From Certhia americana (lineage: Eukaryota > Chordata > Aves > Passeriformes > Certhiidae): 64,000 nucleotides of DNA. The notes under the pieces are model-generated. The model searched no databases and was not told where the DNA came from. It was given only the letters and a program-made list of their open reading frames with translations. Position 1 is the first letter of the stretch, and each line of letters begins with the position of its first letter. The DNA is taken from contig CM031859.1 in the NCBI GenBank assembly GCA_018697195.1, positions 55,366,650 to 55,430,649 of the forward strand, read 5' to 3'. Below are positions 47,593 to 61,600 of the stretch, piece by piece. Both the position numbers and the translations under genes were made by a program.

Positions 47593-50500
47593 ATGATTTG
47601 GCACTCATGTGACCAATTTGGCTCACAGCTCCATTGCCTCTGTTTTCTTACAGCTTTCTGCCAGGGCAGCTGATGGTTTTTGTGGCTCAGATGACATCCA
47701 GCACCATTGGAGGGTTCAGACCAAGGCCACCATTTGGAGAGGGAATGTTGGTGATGGTGGAGCCACACAGCCACATGGATTTTTTCTCTCGTTTCCACTG
47801 CTGGATTTCCTTTGAAATCAAGTTATTGGGGGCTGAATCAAGTTGCTGGGGTGTCAATGCAGGACACATGTGAGCACAGGGGAGGAGAAGCAGCTCTGTT
47901 CTTTCCACATCCTTGAGCGCAGGCTCACTTTGAGCTGTCAGTGGATAGAGTGGGCAGGATAATCTGTGGAGATACCAGCCTCTTCCACGGACTGTAGAGT
48001 GGAGTAGGTGACATGCTGGTACAAGATGTCTAAGTTACAGACAATATATCCAGATGAGATGACACCCATGTTTTGCCAAGATTTTCTAACCATGTGGTTA
48101 GAAAGACAGTGTGTTTATAACAAATGAAAGTTTAGATTTTCATCTAATCCAGATGCTTTTGGGAGTGGGGACTTGGTAAAACAGTTCAGTATTAGGAACT
48201 ATGATACAATTGCAAAAGTTGCCAGTGTCGTGTTTCTGTTTGCCAGTGATTTTAGAAGCCAAGCTGTGCAAAGAACAGTGGCAGGAACTGCAACATTTTC
48301 CCCATTTTAAAAATGGTTGTAATTCTCTGTAATGTCCATTACAAACATTCTGCATGAATCTCTTCTGATAGATTACTTTACACAAGCAGTTAACGGCTCT
48401 CTCTGGATGAGTTTTGGTTTATTGATGGCAAATTCAGAGCAGAAAATAGCTATCAGTTCCCACAAAAGAAAAACAAAGAAGTCAAATTATATGCAATTTA
48501 CAATAAGATGAAATATTTAGCTCTGTTGAACATATGTTAGTGATGAGGGCAGTGATGTTAGATTTAATGGGATCCAGAAAAATGATGAATATTAGTCCCT
48601 CTTGAATTATTCCTGGTGAATCTCCAGGAAAATTCACAAGAATTTTAATAAAGTAAATGCAAATGGAAAAAAAAAGGAAAGAAAAAAAAAATCAACCAAT
48701 TTCTTTTCATCTCAAAGATTCCAGTTTCAAATCCTCACAGTAACACAAATAATGCTCTAGAATGCTGCATTCAAAAAAACAAAAATAATGTCCAATGACA
48801 GCAGTGACATCCTCTGGGTCTCTAAGATGCTAGAATTTATCTCCAGCATTCTGCAATGTTTTGGTTAACCAGGACCAGCTGGATTTCTGGGGTAGCTCTC
48901 AGATGCAGAAAGACAACACCTGCCACAAATTAGCTCCAGACTCTGCTGACGGGTGCCAAAGGGGCTGTGTAGCCCCACAGCTGCCAGAGCAGACCCCTTT
49001 GGGGAACCAAGGAGACTCTTCTCTGCTTGTCTGCTGCTTGTCCCAGCACAGTCTAGGGGTTGTCCTTCATCCTCATAGGACTCCAGTCCAGGAATTTCTC
49101 CCAGTTTGCAAGCTATTAAGTCCAGTTTGTCACCCTTGTGTTGGTGTCAATGACATCCTTCTCTTCGGGCAGTTCTTCCTCCTTGTTTTTTGCCCAGGAC
49201 ATGTTCTTACAGAACTGTTTTATCCTTTCCATACTTCACATTTTCAAATTAGCTAAGTCAATTGCCTTTAGTATATAAACTTGCTTGAGGAAATCAAAGT
49301 CTGTTTTCCTGATCTTCCTGTATTTGCATGCAAACAAAATCATTTAGCACTTTTTAAAGTATGTGTTTTGACAGATGCAAGGGAAGGCTTACTCCTTGTT
49401 CTCTGTTGCAAGACAGATTAGCAAGACAGATTTTCATGCCTCTCAAATCTTTGGAAAAAGAGGTTGTGTTTTTTCATACTGCAGTCTGGAGCTAAACCAC
49501 TAACTGTTTGCCTAGCAGTTGTGACCATCTTGGTGGCTTTTTTTGTGAAACATGAGAAAATTCCAGCTAGAAGCTGAGGTGTGGAGAAGACCTGGGGATA
49601 ATTTTTTTTCATCTTAAAGCAGATATTAACTGTTTTTATCAGGAACTGGCAGTAAAATAAGTTACATGGGGAACTACGCCCATTTGGCTTGAGAAAACAG
49701 CTTTTGGACCCTCGCAATGAATTTTCATAATTTTTGTCTCTTCAGAATAGGGAATTGAACAACCACTCTGTTCACTCCACAGGGGTGTGTAAAGAAGCAG
49801 TCACTCTGTGATGTCCAAAGGACATGACATTCAGTGCATTTTGGCTTTTACTGTTTGAGAAAAATTAGCCTGAAATAGGTAAAGGAAATGGAGACAGCAC
49901 ATGGTGGGTTGTTAGAGGGAGCAACAAAAGATCGTGGCATGTACATGGCAGAGGAGAAACAAGGTGACAAGGGGAAGAGCAAGCAGTGAGGATGCCAGAG
50001 TAGTTGTGTCTGGTGTGTGTTTGCAGATGGGTTTTGGGCAATGGAAAAAATGTTTTTTTACAATGCAAGGACCAAATGAATTTCTGCCTGGAGTTGGGCT
50101 GCTTTGAGGGGTGATGGGATAGAGGTCTTCTTTGGCATTGCACCAGTGCCAAGAAGCAGAGAAGCCTACCACAGTCAAGAGAAGAGGCATTTGCTAAAGC
50201 GGAGGCATTTCTCTGCTATACACTGAACCATTGGATCAAAACCTGACAGAGAGTATTGCATGTTGTGAAGCAAAGAAATGAATGCTCCTGCTCAAGCACC
50301 TTGCTATGAAATGGGAGGTCACTGGGGGGCCAGTTACTTGTGGTGGGATAAAGGAAGAGATTTTAAGAGTGAGCAGATGGTGCCATATTTTAAAGATATT
50401 ATAAAAGGGGAATCCTCAGGGCAGATGTTTTCTCAAAGACACTGGAACACAGCACTGCAATGACAAGAAAATATGCAGAAAATGTGTGGCTGTTAGAGGA

Positions 50501-50655
50501 TGGCAGCAGCCAGATGGTTCAGATTAACTCAGCAATGACTGCTAACACAAAGTGCAGCAGCAGGTGGGTCAGGCCTCAATTGAGCTGCAGCTGTGCAACA
50601 AGCTGTGCATCTTCCATCCTTTTTACAACAGTGGAAACATCTGGCCAAGGGCCTT
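47593..50655. other. Gene-free region
   Basis: No exon or RNA gene was recognised. It contains A-rich runs at about 48667-48692 and a 13-base tandem pair at 49408-49433 (gcaagacagatta / gcaagacagattt). Confidence 0.55.
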
Positions 50656-51240
50656 CATAGAATCACAGAATGGTTTGGGTTGGAAGGAACCTTAAGGATC
50701 ATCTAGTTCCAATCTCCTCACCATGGGCAGGGACCCCTTCCACTAGTCCAGGTTGCTCAAAGTCCCATCCAGCCTGACCCCTCAGGGGAATATTCCTCCA
50801 ACACCACTGAGCAACCTAATCCAGTGCCTCACCACCCTTACAGGAAAGAATTTCTTGCCTATGTGTGATGTACACTTGCCTGTTTTCACTTTTAAGCTAT
50901 TCCCCCTTGTCCTGTCACTACACACCCTTCTAAAAAGCCCCTCTCCAACTCTCATTTGGGCCCCACATAGGTATGGGAAGGCTGCTCAAGAGGCACCCTA
51001 GAGCCTTCTCTTCTCCAGAATGAACAATCCTAAATCTGTCAGCCTGTCTTCAAAGGGGAGGTGGTCAAGCCCTCTAATCATCTTCATTGCCCTCCTCTGT
51101 ACTCATTCCAATAGATCCATCTCCTTCCTGTGGTGGAGACCCCAGAGCTGGATGCAGCACTGCAGGTGGGGTCTCACCAGAGCAGAAAAAAGGTGGAGAA
51201 TCCCCTCCCTTGCCCTGCTGGTCACACATCTTTTGACATG
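50656..51240 (-). mobile_element. CR1 LINE, 3' end (5'-truncated copy)
   Basis: The + strand begins catagaatcacagaatggtttgggttgg, the reverse complement of the classic avian CR1 3' terminus. It continues through 'aggatcatctagttccaa', 'ccatgggcagggacccc', 'ccaggttgctcaaag', 'ttgtcctgtcactacac', 'gagccttctcttctccag', 'ccccagagctggatgcagcac' and 'aggtggggtctcaccagagc'. It is better preserved than the other copies in the window and therefore younger. It is 5'-truncated as is usual for CR1, with no intact ORF2, and is the strongest evidence that the host is a bird. Confidence 0.95.
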
Positions 51241-52890
51241 ACTCACACTCTTCTCTGTATTGTGTTAAACTCTTTAGAAAGCTCTGCTTTGAATACTTAG
51301 GAGAAATTTAAGCCTTGTGAGAGAAATTGGTTCTGCTTGCATGAGAAAATGATGAAAAACTTGCCGTTTCAGCTGGTTCATGAAAGCAGATGCACCTTGG
51401 CAGATTTGACATGTGCCACCCAGTAAAAAGAACAGGTTGACATAAGCTTGCCAGCAGCCAGACAAGGGATCATGCATAATGAAGGTTTTTTTGATGGAGC
51501 AGCTAAGACCTGGAGAGTGAATGAGCTCATACAGACACAGGCACAATGGGCAGGAGGCCTGTGAAAGAAGGAAAGAGAGAAGATGTGCACTCACTGAAGA
51601 AGGAGGAAGGAGGATAAGCTTGAAGATTTTCTTTTTTTTAACTGAAGACCCCTAAGGACAATAGAGAAGGGAAGAAATTGCTCAGAGAAAGGACAAGAGA
51701 GATTCTAGAAATAAACAAAGATTATGAGCCTGGAGATGCGTAGAAGTGCTGCTCTACAAGCAAAGCTTTGTGACAGGGGCAGCCTCTGAAAAGATGATGG
51801 TGCTGGCTCCAAGTGCATCTGGAGAGTGCAGACTCTTAGGATCCCCAGGTAAACAGCATAAACATTCAGTGTTTTGCCAAGCCCAGCCCTGCCCTGTGGT
51901 TTGGGCAACAGGAGCTGAAGCAGAGCAGATTCCTGAAGACTGCTAGACACATTTATCTTGGCTCCTCTCAGGAAGGTCTGTTTTATAAGTTTTCCTCTTG
52001 TTCGGTGCAATTTTATCTTTAGCTTTTACTGTATAGGAACTATCTGCACATTTTGGAGAGAATGTTTGCCAAGAACAATTATTCCTGTTGCTTCAGAACA
52101 TATGAGACTTAGAAAAGTCTAAGAAGCTTCTTAGCTCTAGTGCTGAAAACGTGGCATTTCTGCAGAGACGAGGTCCTCTTTGGGGACAGAGCAGCATGGG
52201 GGTGTGAATGCTTCAGCAAGAAACTGGACTTCTAAGGCTTTCTCTTTGCAAGATCATCAACAGGACCTGCTTTGCTTGAAACATTTCCTATCAACAGCAT
52301 GCTATTAATCATTAGTGACTGGCCCATAACTTCTTTTATTGGGTTGGCTAGGCTTAGCTGAAAGTTCAGTTGGGCAATGGACTTATGAATGTGTTTCTAG
52401 GAAAAGGTTTTATTATTGAAGTTTAAAAGTGCTCACACTCTAATCCCTGTTTGAGGGTGAAAAGTGAACTTAAGATGAAATATAACATTTGAACATGAAT
52501 GCGTGTCAGTGACACAACAAACTTGTTTGTAACTTGTTGCTGAAGTGTTGGAATGAGATATATTTTTTGACTTAGAGCATCTGCTGACTGATATTTTACA
52601 GCTATGCTCAGTGGCTGAAACACGAATTCAGAAACATGAATATCATGAAATCCTGATATGGATAATTTGAAGTCCTGTTATTAGCCTCTTCCACCTGCCT
52701 CCCCTTGGAGACTGTGTGAGTGCTGTCTTTTCCATCACTGTTCACTTTGCAATTTATTTTCGTTTAACATGCACCTTTGTGGCATGTCTGCTACTCATGA
52801 AGCAAGTTCTCTACATCCCTCTGCATTTACCTCTTAGGTCGTTTCTGGTAAAATCTCACAGTGTTCTCACTGGTTCTCAGCAACCTCAGC

Positions 52891-52909
52891 TTTTTTTTTT
52901 TTTTTTTTT
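52891..52909 (+). repeat. Poly(T) tract followed by an acceptor-like TTTAG
   Basis: T19 then ctccttttctgtttag ending at 52925. This resembles a strong 3' splice site, but the sequence after it closes quickly in all frames and no exon is recognised. Confidence 0.85.
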
Positions 52910-55514
52910 CTCCTTTTCTGTTTAGAGAATATACTGCAGCAATCTCATGATGTGGGACTGATCAACAATTCAATTGATAATGTTTTCTGAGGGGAATTTT
53001 GTCCCCATATTTTTTTAAGAGTCCCAGTCAAAGATTTGGACTTTAACTGTCAGGCAGGTTAAAAATTTCACTGTTGCTCTGGGCTGTATCATCTTGAATT
53101 ACCAAAGGTAAAATATGTGTTTGTCATCTTTCATTGTTACCAAAACAAAACTCTTCCCTGACTCACAGAGAAAACATTCTCCTGTTTGATTTGCTGCAGT
53201 GGACAGATAATTTAATGAGAAGAATTGAAGTAATTACACTGAAAACAGGGCATTTAGGAGCATGGCTGGAAGCCTCTGCCTGTCATTTTAATTCAGAGAG
53301 CTGGCTGTCATCTCCTATCCATGTAGCCTGATGGTGGCTTGCAGGAAAAAGCAAAAGCTCTGTTGCTGTGCCCCCAAAGAATGGGGGCATGAGGAAGGGA
53401 AGACCTGAACTTGAATCAGCAACTTCCAAGGTGTTTCTCTGTTTTCACCTGCCAGGTTTGTGTTTGCTGAAGGTAAACTGAACAGCTGGAAGATTTTGGC
53501 TGGGTCCAGGCCACTGCAGAGAGACCTTTACTTTTGTTACTGGGCTTTTTTGGATTTGTTATATATTCCTTGCAGGTCTCTTATGTAGCTTTCCGTGGGA
53601 GGAGGTAGGGGCAAAATACTTCTTACAGATACTTCTGTTTAACCCATTAGGGAAAAATTCACCTCTGGATGAATATGTTTTCATGGTGATGCTGTGACAA
53701 TGATTAAGGAAGTTAATGGAATCAGCATATTTACCCTTCATGTGGGACCTCTGAATATTTCAGTATTCTTCAACTGAAGGAGAAAAAACCCAGCCTGTTA
53801 CCTCATCCTACAGGTTGGAAAAATAATGTTCTACTTCTTTCTAGATAATATAATCTGAGCCAAGGTCTTAGCATGCTGACAATAGGACTGCTCACTGATG
53901 TGTTTGCCATGTATAGAGATCTCTTCTATAAACACATGGATATAGTTACGTGCATCTAGATATATTTATATATACCTACATGATTTCTATATAATCAAAC
54001 ATACCTGCCCATGCTTATAGCTCTATACTTGACTAGGAGGTCCTGAAGATAACTCATGCCATCCTCATCACTGTCATCCCCCACCCCCAAAACAGGTTTT
54101 GGTTAGCTGGAGAGCCATGAACAAGATCTTTGTTTTCAGGTCCAGCTTTGCTGCCTGAGCTTTTCACTTACCTCTGCAGCTGTAGGACAAGCATCTCCTG
54201 CCTTAGCTGCACTTTCCCCAAGTGCTGCTTTGCTGCAGGGCCAGCGGAAGGGAAGGAGAGGAGGTTTTTGTAATTGCTGCTTGGGTAAACCAGAGTGACT
54301 TTGCAGAGAGGACTGGAGCACTGATGTACCACAAGCCAAGCAATGCTGATCCATGTGGGCAGCCACAGCAGGGTGGTGGTGGGGTCACTGCTGGAACAGC
54401 TTGGATAATGCTCCATAATGGCAAGGCTGTGGTTCCTAGTGTAAGACAAATGGCTCATTTCCGTGGTGGTCTCAAGTTTATGATGTCCCCCTTGAGAGCT
54501 GGAGCTCAGCACTGGTCATTTGCTGTGCTGCCCTGTTAGCCACCAGATTCCCAGGCTGGAGGCTGGGATGTCAGCCAGGACATCCCCTGGACAAAGCAGT
54601 GCTTCATGGTGAGGAGTGGCAGGGGAAATTCCTTACCGATCCCAGCACAAAGACAGCTCGTCTTCCAGGCTCCTGGGACAGCATTAACCTCCTAATTACA
54701 GTGATATCTATAACCAAATCTGGGGATTGCCTCAGCCAAACCATTTGCCCTTCTAGCCACAAGCATTCAGTTCACTGAATGTTCCTCTTCAGTATCAATT
54801 ATACACCCTCTATCAAAATCCCAAACATTCAGACCCTGAGACAGGCATTTTGGGGAGATTTCCTCTAGACAGAAAAGACTGGCTACTGCCATGGAAATTG
54901 CTTTTTCCCTTTATGAGGTGCCAGCACTTAAGCACAGGATACAAGGCTGTGTAGCTCCTGAGCAGCCTGGAGGAGATTACATTGCTGGCTGAGGTGGTTG
55001 TAGTGATGCTTCCAGATGTGCAGCACAAGAGAGGAAGCTGCTGTTTTACCTTTGGGGGGGAGTTACTCTCCTTTCTGCCCACACCAGGGTACCTGTGCCA
55101 GGGCAGAGGCACCCACAAGCTAATTGGAATGCAGAACAGGGTTGGCAGGAGGATGCTGCCACTGTGGTTCCTCCTGTTCATTGTGGAGGCTGTTTTGCTT
55201 GCAGTCTGGGGTGGCTGGAGCTCCTGAGGGGATTGGGACACAAACACCTGCTGAGCAGCAAGCAATGCTGCTGTGTATTTGTGCGAGGTGTATCTTCCTC
55301 ATCAATGCACCAGAGAAACATCCTTGTAATTTGAGATTGATGTGTTTCACTTGAAAGGGAGAAACAACTAGTGATGGAGATAAATGCCAAGGTACACAAA
55401 GGATAGAGGGCAGCTACTGAAATGTAGGGAACTCAGTAACTGCTACCAAGATCCTCTTTATTTCAGTCAGTATGCCAGTTTCATTTTGGACTCTAGCATA
55501 TCTGGAAAGAGATG

Positions 55515-55545
55515 GTCTTTCAAGTCATTGTCTTGAAAGACAATG
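55515..55545. repeat. Nested inverted repeats
   Basis: GTCTTTCAAG (55515-55524) pairs with CTTGAAAGAC (55532-55541) across a 7-base loop. CATTGTCTT (55526-55534) pairs with AAGACAATG (55537-55545) across a 2-base spacer. The two pairings share bases, so only one can form at a time. Confidence 0.85.
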
Positions 55546-56654
55546 GTGCCCCATGAGATGTCAGACAGCAAATGAAGGTTCATCATGGAAAAAAAGATGA
55601 GACAAGTCCAAGGCAAACATCATTTGAAACAACAGCCCTTGCCATAAATTTGGGGACCAGGACAGATTTTGTCTACTCTCGTCACTTCCTCAAAGACAGG
55701 AGGAATCAAGAGGGTTGTGCTCATCTCTTGCCTCTCCCCTTGCACTTGAACTGTTGGTGGTGTGGGGTATGGCTGTGCTTTTCATTCTTCATGAGGCTAT
55801 GTCAAGCCAGATGAAGGGAAAAAATAATTTGGCTTTGGATTGAAGTAGTGTAAAAAAGGAAGTCTGGTTTCTCACCCAGTGAAGCAGAGTCAAACCAAGT
55901 CTACATAATTTGGCAGGAAATACCCCTTCTGACTCCAGATTAAATGTGTTATTTCAATAACTCACAAGAAAAGAAAGTAACAACTACAAGCAAAATACCT
56001 GAGAGGAAGGCAATGGACCCCAACTTTTTTCTGACTCGCAGGAGGTGAGAGTGCCCAATTCACAATCATTTCCATCTCTGGAGCCACCCACCTGCATCTG
56101 CTGAGAGGGTGACCAGATGACAGATGTTTTGCACCTGTGAAGTTCTCTTACGCTCTCCTCCAACACAGCTCACTTTGTATAAATGTCTTTATTAAATCCC
56201 ATTAGCCTCAGTTGCATTGCAAAATATCACAAAAAGAAAATTTTTGCTTGGATGTCTCAGACTGATGATCTTACAGTATGTTTTAGTATTACTCATAATG
56301 CAGGTGAGTGGAAAGATTTTTCAAATAAATCATTACTGAGAATATCAGATTTTCCTGTTATTCAAGAAAAGGGAACTCTATCGTCATTTTGAAGAAGCTC
56401 TATTAACTTTTGAAACCCATTGGGAGGGCAAGAAATAGTAATGGAAAACTAAGAACAACAGTTGGATTCATCTTTGAAAGAGTAGCTGATGTGTAGGCAC
56501 ATCAGAAATGCACACCTGCATCTCATTTTCATGAGTTTCTTTCTGGAAGTGAAGCAGTGTTACAGAAATTGTACTTCTTCTACTAAATTTAAATCTTCTT
56601 GTTAAATTTAATAAACCAAAAGATGGGTGCAAGAGGTTTCACTGAGCAAAGCTC

Positions 56655-56678
56655 AGGAAGGAAGGAAGGAAGGAAGGA
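56655..56678 (+). repeat. (AGGA)6 microsatellite
   Basis: About six perfect AGGA/GGAA units followed by a T-run. Confidence 0.92.
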
Positions 56679-58581
56679 TTGATTTTTTTTCAGAGCAACT
56701 GTGTTAATCAGTTACAGCTCTGCATACCTTTGAGAGTGTTTTAAGCCACCATCACTTGACAATGATATACAGCTTACTTAAAGTACACTGGTCAAACCTA
56801 GGCTTTGTTGCAGTCACTCAGGTCAGAAGAAAATCCCAAGCTGGGAGCTGGAAGTTGTGTGTGGATCTGAACTGGGATTGGTGTCTAAGTCACAATGCAC
56901 TTTTTCTGAATGTGGAGTTCTAGGCAAAGAAAATAGATGGAAATGTGCTGTCACTCTTGCATGAAGAGTCAGTGCCACAGAGAAGTCCAGTTTGCTGGAT
57001 TGGACCTGGCATTGGACCAGGACTTGGAAAGGCAAGGAGATCATGCATAATGATGAGAGGAGAATTGAGACGGAGCTCAGCAGCCTATATTAACCCAGCA
57101 CAACCATTCTTATGTTTAATTCTGATGTTTCATTCAAAATTACATTTACAGCCTTTAATCAATCAAACCCAGCAAATTGTACAGTAAACATTTGTCATAC
57201 ATGGAGGTTGCCTCCTTATGCTCCATGTATGCCTGCTCTGTTTTTCCCTTTTGTTTTGATCATGGACTTGAAGTAGCGGTGAGAATCATTTTGTTCTATG
57301 TTTGAATAACACCCTACCAAGCTGTGCATTGGTCCATGCCCAGAATTTCTAGGCACTTCTTTAATATAAATAAATATGAATAATCTATACTTCTCAAAAA
57401 GCAAGTTTGATGTTTCTGTAAACAGCCTAAGTAGGAAACAGAAGGGCTCCAGCCTCACAGGCTGTGAGAATTGGCCAGATGCACTGTTTTAAGAAATATC
57501 AACAAGTAACAGCCTAAATAGTTACAGATTCTGTGATGGAGATTTTAAATACCATTTGCTTACTGAGAACATGGCTCTGGATAGCCACTGATGCTAGGTG
57601 AGATGAAGGGTGAGGTATGGGGAAGAGGGTGCTGTGACCAAACTGAGCAGTGTCAGCACCTGCATCCAAGACATGCTTGTGCCCATCTCCTACATCAGTG
57701 CTGCATTTGATCCAGCATAACCTGCTAATGGCTGCAGGACACAAGGACAGGCATCTCCCACTCCACAACCCTACGAGACAGCACCTTTGTGTCGTGCTTG
57801 CTATGCTCCCACCAGATTCATCTACTGCCCATGGTGGCACAGTGCTGTGGCTCTTCCTCCACAAAACAGTCTCCATTTAAAATTACTTTACACATACTGG
57901 TAAGGACTGTGTGCTGGCAGGATACATCAGGCATTCGGATGCTGGTGGATCACAGAATGCTCGGGTTTAGTCTTAGATGTTTTTCCTGCAGCAGGAAGAT
58001 TTTCCTTTTCGTGCAACAACACAGGTATCTCCCGTTCCATCCTTTCTGCAGGAAAATAAAGGTTGATACACACATCCTGCTGAGGACTAAGTTGCTCATG
58101 GTATGTTATTTTCAAAGAAAAGTCTGGTTTTAATGTTCAAGAGGCAGAACTGCTGTGAGATCATGTAGGGAACTGGATGATGATCTTTGCCTTTGTTGTA
58201 TTGAAAAATGTTCTGCACAGCTCTTCAGAAAAAAATGCCTAAATGTTTTCCTGCAAAGACTGAATAAACACTATAGATTTTCCTGCTGATTTTTAACATG
58301 ACAGGAATCAAAAAATATCTGTCTCACAATGAAGGGAAGACCACCAAGCCGAACTGAAGTAAGGAAGGGAATGTGATTTTGCTAATACCCTACACATATT
58401 GATGTCAGTCCATAACAATGTACAGATCTCTTGGCTCAAAGGCAAGCAGGTTTATGTATATGAGAGTCCAGCTGAGGATGGATGTGAGTAACCCAGCAAG
58501 AGCCAAACAATACACCTGTTCTCTCCAATGTTTGCCTCATTTGTGCTCCTGTCACTGCTGATTTTGCAGGATGGAAAGTCA

Positions 58582-58628
58582 GTTATGTGCTGTGCCTAAC
58601 ACAGGTTATGTGCTGTGCCTGACAACAG
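58582..58628 (+). repeat. Tandem duplication of a 23-base unit
   Basis: Unit gttatgtgctgtgcctaaca... is repeated at 58605 with one A-to-G change (gttatgtgctgtgcctgaca). A 9-base tandem pair (agttttata) also lies nearby at 58785-58805. Confidence 0.85.
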
Positions 58629-61600
58629 TGACAGGCAAGGGTGAGGCTACCCAATGAGTCAGAAAACACTTGCAGGAGTTAGTTCTGGCGGCCAGTCCTG
58701 CTGCCAAGTCACATTTCTTTTATGCATCTGCCATTTATGTTGCTGGTAACCATAACTTTGGCAGCCCCTTACCTTAACGGTATTAGTTTTATAAGTTTTA
58801 TAAGTATGAGCAGTTCTTCAAGGATTTCTAAAACATACAAGAGCACCTTGAGGCTCAGGTCCTTTGGCACTGTTCTGTGTGGCTGGGTTCACACCTATTG
58901 TGAAGAATAACAGCTCCGACATTTTTCTTTATTTGGTGAGTGCAGGTGTAAATGTGGTGGGGTGAGCTCAGCCCACAAGACCAGCAGCAGGGATCATGCT
59001 TCAGTCTGGAAAGGGCAGTAGAACACTTGTTCCTCCTGCCCCACCCTTGACAGACATCAACCTCACATCACACCCACAGCTACAGCTGCCCACAAACTGC
59101 TTTTAGAAACCCTTCCTAAATGTGCAAAAGTCACAAATACAAGGTACCACAGGAATAAAGGTGGGATTGGGGCACTAACATTGGGTCCCCACAGGGGTTT
59201 TTCTATACAAGTATAATTTAGGGATTGCTGGAGACTATAGGTCCAGGCTCTGCCTCAGATAAGCATCTTCCTCTCCCTAGGACAGTCCCTTTGGGCTGGG
59301 TGCATTATGCTAGGACTGCTGACAGGGGTTGTCACATTTGCTTTGGAGTGTTTGAACGTTCTCAGTTCACCAACATTTTTGTACTTACTTTGCAAGTTAA
59401 ATGTTTCTTTTAACTTGCCAATCAAACTGAGGTAATATATTGCAACAGAGGTGAACATGTTCTTGAGTGTTCATTTTTCATGTGCTGGTCAAGTGCTCTT
59501 TGACCTTGGCTAAACAGGGATTTTTGCCTTGAGATTTAAATACTTAGATACTGACAGCAGTATCTTAAATTAAAAGATACTTACAAAACCCCCCAAACTT
59601 ATTTGGGAACATACCTTATCTTTGTCCTCCTACATGTCTCCTGAATCTTTCTATTTCTATTTGCTCTTCAGTGTTGCATTTATGTGAAACCAGTCCTAAA
59701 ATTCAGGGTGACACCTCATCCCCCATGACACTTACCTGGATAAAAGAGACACTTATCTGTCTGATGGTTCCAGCAGAGCTAAAGGCTCAACACTTTAGTG
59801 AGTGTATTTATATGAAGCAAAGGAAATATCCTATGGCCCTGGTTTCTCAAATCTTGCAAGTGCCAACGTTATTTCTCTTACAGCATATGTAATGGAGTTG
59901 TACTGAAGCTACTTCCTAATCCCTATGCTAAGTCTTACAAGACTTTTAAATTTGGATAAACAATGTTTGGTATCCCTTTGTAGCAGATCCATAGGGTATT
60001 TCATAATAAATAACAAGTTCCTCCTATTCCTTCTCTAGAAAACTTTGATCCACATTGTAGAGTTGGCTAGGAGTACAGAAAGCAGGAGATTTATGGATGA
60101 TCAAAAAGATGACATCATGTTTATGGACTGCTCTCCATGTCATACAGCTGTAAAGAAGTGTGTTTTAGGCAGAACTGCTCTTCTGCCTATTTCAGTACCC
60201 TTGCACACCCCAAGGAGGGGGTGGATCCCAACCAATCCAAGCCCTGGGACACCTTATTCACCCAGGCCCCAGCTTTTCCCTCCATGCTGGCAGGGCCAGG
60301 TACAGGACAGCCTGGAATGGCCACTCCTCCCTCTGTAAGCTGACAGTGTCTGGGAAGGGGGTCAGGTTTTGAGTGTTTGCTGAGGTAGCTGTCACCTAGT
60401 ACTTGCCAAGTTCTAGTAAACCCTCCCACAGCTGGGCTTCCCCTTCCACCTTCTGACGTGGCCAGTGACTTAGGGGAATTTGTGAACACTGTGAGTGGCA
60501 CTAGGATCTTTCCAGGATTGTGAGTTTGCCTTCTGCTGACCAAGGGGGCCAATGTGACCAAGGGGTGAAGGAGGAGGAGAATGGAGAAGAAAGGCTCTTC
60601 TGCTGCTCTTGGGCCTCACAGCAAGACTGTGCAGAGGCACAGCAAGGCCACAAATCTTTGCATACAGAATTGCCATAGCAAGGCCCCTGTCCCCAAGGGT
60701 GGCATCAGCTTAGTGGCATGAATTGCACAGGAAACAAGACCCTGTCTTGCACTGTCATTGTGCATTTAGCAATTGCTTGCTGGCACTGATAAGCAGGTAG
60801 TAATAGGCTTTTACCAGCAACCACAGGGATTGTGGAGCACAAGTCAAACAAGTCACTGCAGAGACCCAGTGATCAGCCCCAGCTCTACTGGTATGTAGTT
60901 GGGGATGTGTGTCAAGATCTAATTTTAATCTAAATAACTGTGTGCCACGTTTATGGCATAGGGCACTTGCTGCTTGTCCTCACAGGAAAGTCCTCCTGTG
61001 ACTGTTGGTATTGTTGGAAAATGTAAAAATTGTCAATATGCTCAGAAACTGCACATCTGCTCTCCTGCCAGAGGGTGTTTCTGGTGTTAGTAGTTTCACA
61101 CCTTGAGAAGCCTTGAAACTAGGGTTAGCTGGTGATCACTAGGGATTGGGATTTTCAGGCTCCACCAAAAAAATTTTGCCAGTTATCTCCTATTAACCCT
61201 CCTTTTTAAATTAATAGCCAGCTTGTGCAGACTTCTCTGAGTGTATCAGCCTTTGGGAAATGATGATGATACTGTTACTTCACCCTTTTATCATCCAACA
61301 CTTCTCTTCTTCCAGTGTTTTTCCTACCATGAGGCCTGCTTTAAAGTATTTGTGGTAGCAAGAAAAAAAAAAAGTCTCACAGACAACACATTTAGAAACT
61401 TGAATGTCATATATATTAAACTCAGACAAGTGAAACCCATGGAATGTGGGGCTCTCCAAGAGAAAAATGTGGCCTGAGCTATGGAAAATGAGTTTCCTTC
61501 CAGCTCTCTGCAGCAACCTTTGTAAATCTGCAGACTGCTCAGTGGATGACCAGCTATCTGCAGAAAGTCCCAAGAAGGCTTGCCATAGAAATTCCAGGCA

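Noticed and set aside
50753..51241. Two plus-strand frames (82 and 73 codons)
   Set aside because: They lie entirely inside the CR1 copy read antisense.
54813..55265. 150-codon minus-strand frame with overlapping frames on +
   Set aside because: Three or more frames are open together. No domain, no conserved motif, no splice sites.
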